The notes under the pieces are model-generated. The model made no database searches and was not told where the DNA came from. It saw nothing but the letters and a program-made list of their open reading frames with translations. Below, piece by piece: positions 5,897 through 8,956 of a DNA stretch of 8,956 nt. Origin of the DNA: JBBDWJ01 sp040902925 (GTDB lineage: Bacteria > Acidobacteriota > Terriglobia > Bryobacterales > UBA6623); the NCBI GenBank assembly GCA_040902925.1, contig JBBDWJ010000031.1:1-8956 (forward strand), read 5' to 3'. Made by a program: the position numbers and the translations under genes. How positions within the stretch are numbered: position 1 is the stretch's first letter; the number at the start of each line of letters is the position of its first letter.

Positions 5897-5976
5897 CGCT
5901 GGCCCTCCTGGTAATCGTGATCGGCGGAAAGCTCCTCGTATCTCTGTTTCAGATCGCCAGAAACGATCCGGACAGA

Positions 5977-6006
5977 ATCATACTTGCTGTGCCGTGGCCA
6001 TTCGAA
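5977..6006 (-). promoter_or_regulatory. Candidate rsmA promoter in the 253-base gap upstream
   Basis: On the minus strand TATGAT (5977-5982) is a good -10 box. TTCGAA (6001-6006), 18 bases away, is a poor -35 match. The gap between the GH109 gene and rsmA is long enough for rsmA to have its own promoter, and this is the best candidate seen there. Confidence 0.25.
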
Positions 6007-6076
6007 CGCGCCGAGGTCCGCCAAGCCAGGAAGAACGCAGAACCAAAACAGCGGGGATCGTTCGGCTGAAATCGCG

Positions 6077-7387
6077 TCAGGCGAGCGTAATCGGCGGAGT
6101 CTTTTGCCATTTGCCGCGAGTGAAATCCGGAAAGTCAATTGACTGGCTCTTCACGCCGACCGAGCGTTCGGTGAGCGGCGAGATGGCGCTCCACACCACG
6201 GCATCGTAAACATCCTGGTCGGGCCGCTGGTTCCTCATCAACGAATTCACAAGCCGCCGCCACATCACGTGCGATGTCGTGCCGCCGCCGTGGCCGCGCG
6301 CGGTCTTGAACCGGCTGGGGTCAAAGGTGTCGAGCAGCGGGTGGCGGAATTCTTTCGCGTAGTCTTCGACCGTCTCCCAGGTGTGAGCTTCGGGGCTTCG
6401 CCCTTCGATGAACACGCTGCGCATATTACCGGAATAGTGCCCCTTGGTCCCCTGCAGCCGCATTTCGGCGGTCTGAGGGTGCGGCGTGTTGGTGTCGAAA
6501 TAGAGCGTCACGGTTTTGCCGCCAACCGTGCGCAGCAGCGTGGTGTTGACGTCCCCTTGCTTCATGTTGAGCGAAGCGTAAGGATGCTTGTCGCCATAGT
6601 AATGAGCGGCGTACTCGTTCAGGCAAACCGCCTTCGAGCTCATCGAAACGAGGTAGTCGAATCGGTCGCCGCGATTGATGTCGAGCCACCACGCCATCGG
6701 CCCCATTGGGTGCGTCGGGTAAAGATTGCCGTTGCGGTCGATGGAATGCTGCAAACGCCAGGGCTCGCGCTCGGGGTCGAATTTGACCAGCCGCAGATCG
6801 TGAACATAGCCGCCAGTGGCATGCAGCAGCTCGCCGAAAACGCCCTTCTGCGCCATGTTGAGCACCAGCAGGTTGTTGTCCGAGTAGTTGGCTTGCTCCA
6901 GCATCGTGCAATGCTTGCCGGTTTTCTCCGAAGTCTCAACCAGGTCCCAGCATTCATCGACCGTGAGCGCCGCGGGGACTTCCGTCGCGCCATGCTTGCC
7001 GTTGCGCATCGCCGCCAGCAGCACCGCCGCGTGCCACTCCCAGGGCGTAGCGGTCACCACCAGATCAAGATCGCCGCGCTCGCACAAGCGCAGGAAGTCC
7101 GTCTTGCCGCGGTCGTAAAGCTCAGGCTCCGGCTTGCCGGCGTCGACAACCCAGCGCTTGGCGCGATGGAGGTAAGCATTGTCGATGTCGCACAACGCCG
7201 GCACCTCGACGTTGTCCATGCCGAGGCACACGTCAAGGTGAAACGAGCCGCGGTCGCCAACTCCGACGAAGCCGACCCGCAGCGGGCGCAGGTCCTGCGC
7301 CGAAGCAGTGCCGGCCCCGGCAGTCGCCGCCCCCAGGCCAGCCAGCGTCGTTCGCTTCATAAAGTCTCTACGAGTGGAGTTGCTCAT
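6077..7387 (-). CDS. Tat-exported Gfo/Idh/MocA-fold protein, GH109-like glycosidase (copy 1)
   Basis: This 436-residue protein has a twin-arginine signal (RRDFMK, 6-11; hydrophobic region to about 28; cleavage likely after ASA at 30). A Rossmann domain follows with VGFVGVGDRGS (38-48), ALCDID (64-69) and ATEVPAA (134-140). The second half is the beta-sheet domain, with NLYPTHPMGP (221-230), DINRGDRFDYLVSMSSK (236-252) and GHGGG (365-369). These features match GH109 (alpha-N-acetylgalactosaminidase type), whose members keep NAD bound and cleave by transient oxidation of the sugar. Tyr223 and His226 occupy the family's active-site YPTH. Tat export fits a protein that must fold around NAD before leaving the cytoplasm. 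The actual sugar substrate is not shown. The start is ATG 7387, with GGGAG 8 bases upstream; the in-frame GTG at 7417 is rejected because it puts extra residues ahead of the signal. It is the last gene of the operon, 81 bases after copy 2. Confidence 0.87.
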   Translation of the reverse strand: MSNSTRRDFMKRTTLAGLGAATAGAGTASAQDLRPLRVGFVGVGDRGSFHLDVCLGMDNVEVPALCDIDNAYLHRAKRWVVDAGKPEPELYDRGKTDFLRLCERGDLDLVVTATPWEWHAAVLLAAMRNGKHGATEVPAALTVDECWDLVETSEKTGKHCTMLEQANYSDNNLLVLNMAQKGVFGELLHATGGYVHDLRLVKFDPEREPWRLQHSIDRNGNLYPTHPMGPMAWWLDINRGDRFDYLVSMSSKAVCLNEYAAHYYGDKHPYASLNMKQGDVNTTLLRTVGGKTVTLYFDTNTPHPQTAEMRLQGTKGHYSGNMRSVFIEGRSPEAHTWETVEDYAKEFRHPLLDTFDPSRFKTARGHGGGTTSHVMWRRLVNSLMRNQRPDQDVYDAVVWSAISPLTERSVGVKSQSIDFPDFTRGKWQKTPPITLA

Positions 7388-7450
7388 GGTTCGTTCTCCC
7401 GCTGCCGTTTGCTTCACGTCTTGGTTGCCCGGCGCTTGCGTGCGCTCATT

Positions 7451-7465
7451 GTCAGGCCGCCTGAC
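7451..7465. repeat. 15-bp perfect palindrome between the two GH109 genes
   Basis: GTCAGGC-C-GCCTGAC has 7-bp arms around one central base. It begins 4 bases beyond the stop codon of the upstream copy on the minus strand. In RNA it would form a short hairpin of about 5-6 bp. There is no T-tract, so it is not a classic terminator. It could be a protein binding site or a processing/stability hairpin that sets the ratio of the two proteins. Confidence 0.4.
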
Positions 7466-7468
7466 GAC

Positions 7469-8776
7469 TCAAATAATCTCATCCGGGTCGATCGGGGCCC
7501 GCGTCTTCCATTTGCCACGCGTGAAATCAGGAAAATCGACCGGCTTACTGCGATGCGCCACCGAGTCTTCCGATAACGGCACGATCACGCTCCAGGCCGC
7601 CGCATCGTAAACATCGATATCAGGAGCCTTTCCGGCGCTGAGGTTCTTGACCAGCCGGTACATCTCCATGAAATCCCCGCCGCCATGCCCCGAGCCCTGC
7701 GCCTCCGCCTCCATCTTCTTCCAGAGCTGGTGGTCATACTTTTTCTTGTATTCATCGGCCGGCTCCCAGCGATGCTGCTCGGGGCTGATGCCGTCGAGGT
7801 AAATGCTGTTCAGCATGTCGTTGTAAGCGCCCTTCGTCCCCTGGACGCGCACGATATGCTCTTTGACGCGCGGCGTGTTGGTGTCGTGATAAAGGCTGAT
7901 CGTCTTGCCTTTCACGGTACGGATCAACGTCGTGTTGACGTCCCCCAGCTTATAGTCGCGCCGCGAGCGCGGGTCGTCGGCGCCGAATTCCTTGATCGCG
8001 AATTCCTTCAGCGAGCGCGCCTTCGAGCTCATCGAGGTCAGATAGGCGAACTGGTCGCCGCGGTTGATATCCATCCACCAGGCCACCGGCCCGATGGGAT
8101 GCGTCGGATAGAGGTTGCCGTCGCGAACGGCCGAATGCTCCAGCCGCCAGGGTTCCCCGCCCCCGGGCGCAACGCCGAACTTCACCGCGCGAATATCGTG
8201 CATATAGCCCGCTTCGGCGAACAGCACCTCGCCGAGCAGCCCGGCGCGAATGATGTTGAGCACGAACAACACATGGCGGTAATAGCAGTCGTTCTCGAGC
8301 ACCGTGCAATGCTTGCCGGTTTTCTCCGACGTCTCGACCAACTGCCAACACTCTTCGACGGTCTGAGCCGCAGGCACTTCCGTCGCCGCGTGCTTGCCGG
8401 CGTTCATCGCGGCCAAACTGATCGGCGTGTGCCATTGCCAGGGCGTGGCGTTGATGACCAAATCGAGATCGCTGCGGTCGCACAGCCGCCGGAAGTCTGT
8501 TTCGCTCCGCGAGTAGCCCTCGGGTTTCGACTGCCTGGCCTCGGCAACCATGCCCTGAGCGCGCGCCAGATTCTCCTCGTTGATATCGCAAAGAGCGGGA
8601 ACCTGCACATTGTCGAGCTTGAGCAGATTGCGAAGCAGCCCCCGGCCGCGGCCGCCGACGCCGACAAAGCCCACGCGGATCGGCTCATCGCCGGAGGTCT
8701 GCGCGGCCGCCGCCCCGGCGCTCGCGGCCGCGCCGGCAATTTTCAAAGCGTCACGGCGCCGAATGCTTTCACTCAT
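7469..8776 (-). CDS. Tat-exported Gfo/Idh/MocA-fold protein, GH109-like glycosidase (copy 2)
   Basis: This is a 435-residue paralogue of the next gene in the operon. It is collinear with it through the core: NLYPTHPIGP lies at 221-230, DINRGDQFAYLTSMSSK at 236-252 and GHGGG at 363-367. The cofactor loop is VGFVGVGGRGRG (35-46), then ALCDIN (61-66) and ATEVPAAQTVEECW (131-144). Tyr223 and His226 of the active-site YPTH are kept. The signal has RRRDALK (6-12) and a short Ala-rich stretch; its h-region is weaker than in copy 1 and lacks the usual Phe, so export is a little less certain. GGGGAG lies 6 bases before ATG 8776. Differences cluster in the loop after residue 197 (GVAPGGGEPW) and in a Lys-rich region (344-354), the likely places for different substrate choice. 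The putative amidohydrolase upstream suggests uptake and breakdown of an amino-sugar polymer or a related compound; this is inference. Confidence 0.87.
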   Translation of the reverse strand: MSESIRRRDALKIAGAAASAGAAAAQTSGDEPIRVGFVGVGGRGRGLLRNLLKLDNVQVPALCDINEENLARAQGMVAEARQSKPEGYSRSETDFRRLCDRSDLDLVINATPWQWHTPISLAAMNAGKHAATEVPAAQTVEECWQLVETSEKTGKHCTVLENDCYYRHVLFVLNIIRAGLLGEVLFAEAGYMHDIRAVKFGVAPGGGEPWRLEHSAVRDGNLYPTHPIGPVAWWMDINRGDQFAYLTSMSSKARSLKEFAIKEFGADDPRSRRDYKLGDVNTTLIRTVKGKTISLYHDTNTPRVKEHIVRVQGTKGAYNDMLNSIYLDGISPEQHRWEPADEYKKKYDHQLWKKMEAEAQGSGHGGGDFMEMYRLVKNLSAGKAPDIDVYDAAAWSVIVPLSEDSVAHRSKPVDFPDFTRGKWKTRAPIDPDEII

Positions 8777-8878
8777 GATTCTCTCCCCTGGAAAACTGTG
8801 CCAAGACCAGCCCTCGAAGCGGCCGTGGCCCGCGAAGCGGACGCTACCAACGCTCGGCGCGCGCAGAACACAAGATGG

Positions 8879-8956
8879 CTACACGGCTTGCAATCCCATG
8901 ATCCTGGCGGCGTTGTTGTGATAGACCTTTTTCAAAATCTCGTCCGGCAATCCGAT
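8879..8956 (-). CDS. C-terminal end of an amidohydrolase-family protein (partial)
   Basis: Only the last 25 residues are inside the window: IGLPDEILKKVYHNNAARIM followed by GLQAV and a TAG stop at 8879-8881. The pattern G-L-P-x-x-x-L-x-K-I/V-Y-x-x-N-A-x-R-x-x-G-L is the usual C-terminal helix of the amidohydrolase-2 group (metal-dependent hydrolases and decarboxylases with a TIM barrel). The catalytic residues lie beyond the right edge, so activity cannot be judged. The gene is on the same strand as the two GH109-like genes and ends 102 bases before the first of them, so it is probably the promoter-proximal part of the same operon. Confidence 0.7.
   Translation of the reverse strand: MGLPDEILKKVYHNNAARIMGLQAV

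Noticed and set aside
5871..6069. Plus-strand frame with a hydrophobic stretch (ASLALLVIVIGGKLLVSLF) between rsmA and GH109
   Set aside because: A small one-helix membrane protein is conceivable from GTG 5871, but there is no Shine-Dalgarno sequence or promoter, and the frame continues antisense into rsmA in the same codon register, as a chance opening would.
6035..6076. CAGC...GCTG followed by TTTTGG downstream of GH109 copy 1
   Set aside because: A 4-bp stem is too short for an intrinsic terminator.
5824..6138. N-terminal extension of rsmA by up to 105 residues
   Set aside because: The family begins close to the RPPRGQHFL segment. The extra residues (with FWFCVLPGLADLGAF and a Cys-rich patch) resemble no RsmA extension and overlap the end of the GH109 gene.
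7388..7417. GTG start at 7417 for GH109 copy 1
   Set aside because: It would add ten residues ahead of the twin-arginine motif and would place the good GGGAG site inside the coding region.
6269..7576. A 435-codon open frame on the plus strand opposite the GH109 genes
   Set aside because: It lies antisense to a clear Tat-signal oxidoreductase-fold gene, spans the end of one paralogue and the whole of the spacer, and its product has no recognisable domain. Long antisense frames are common in GC-rich coding DNA.

Overview
The window looks like a piece of chromosome from a GC-rich Gram-negative soil-type bacterium. The likeliest phylum is Acidobacteriota (a Solibacter/Bryobacter-like lineage). 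This is an inference from three things seen together: a bacillithiol-type BshA, two adjacent Tat-exported Gfo/Idh/MocA proteins of the GH109 type, and a signal-peptide-bearing bactofilin-like membrane protein. No rRNA, tRNA, insertion sequence or CRISPR array is visible, and no gene-free stretch exceeds 300 bases.

Layout from left to right: (1) 1-520, minus strand, the N-terminal half of bshA, running off the left edge. (2) 608-1278, plus strand, a type II toxin-antitoxin pair: a Phd/YefM-like antitoxin starting with TTG and a RelE-like toxin, with an ATGA overlap and an 18-bp palindrome in front that is a good autoregulatory operator. (3) 1414-2478, minus strand, an exported beta-solenoid protein with several C-terminal membrane helices. 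(4) 2725-4939, plus strand, three overlapping genes: an AAA+/STAND-like ATPase and two small proteins I do not recognise. (5) 4963-5823, minus strand, rsmA (16S rRNA dimethyltransferase), preceded by a possible 22-codon leader ORF. (6) 6077-8956, minus strand, an apparent catabolic operon read right to left: the end of an amidohydrolase, then two tandem GH109-like oxidoreductase-fold glycosidases with twin-arginine signals.

Every minus-strand gene is housekeeping, envelope or catabolic. Both plus-strand blocks are compact, self-contained modules with overlapping genes: one is a toxin-antitoxin pair, the other an ATPase triplet that resembles a defence or conflict system. The triplet is the most likely place for an undescribed system. 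Its ATPase has clear Walker A and Walker B motifs, a sensor-2-like GG.LR segment and a C-terminal winged-helix-like tail. The third protein has a cluster of histidines (HLH, CHLHVDN, HVPFP) and could be the effector. Lines sampled in the ATPase gene are about 55-57% GC, against about 65-70% in lines sampled from rsmA and GH109, which fits lateral acquisition but does not prove it.
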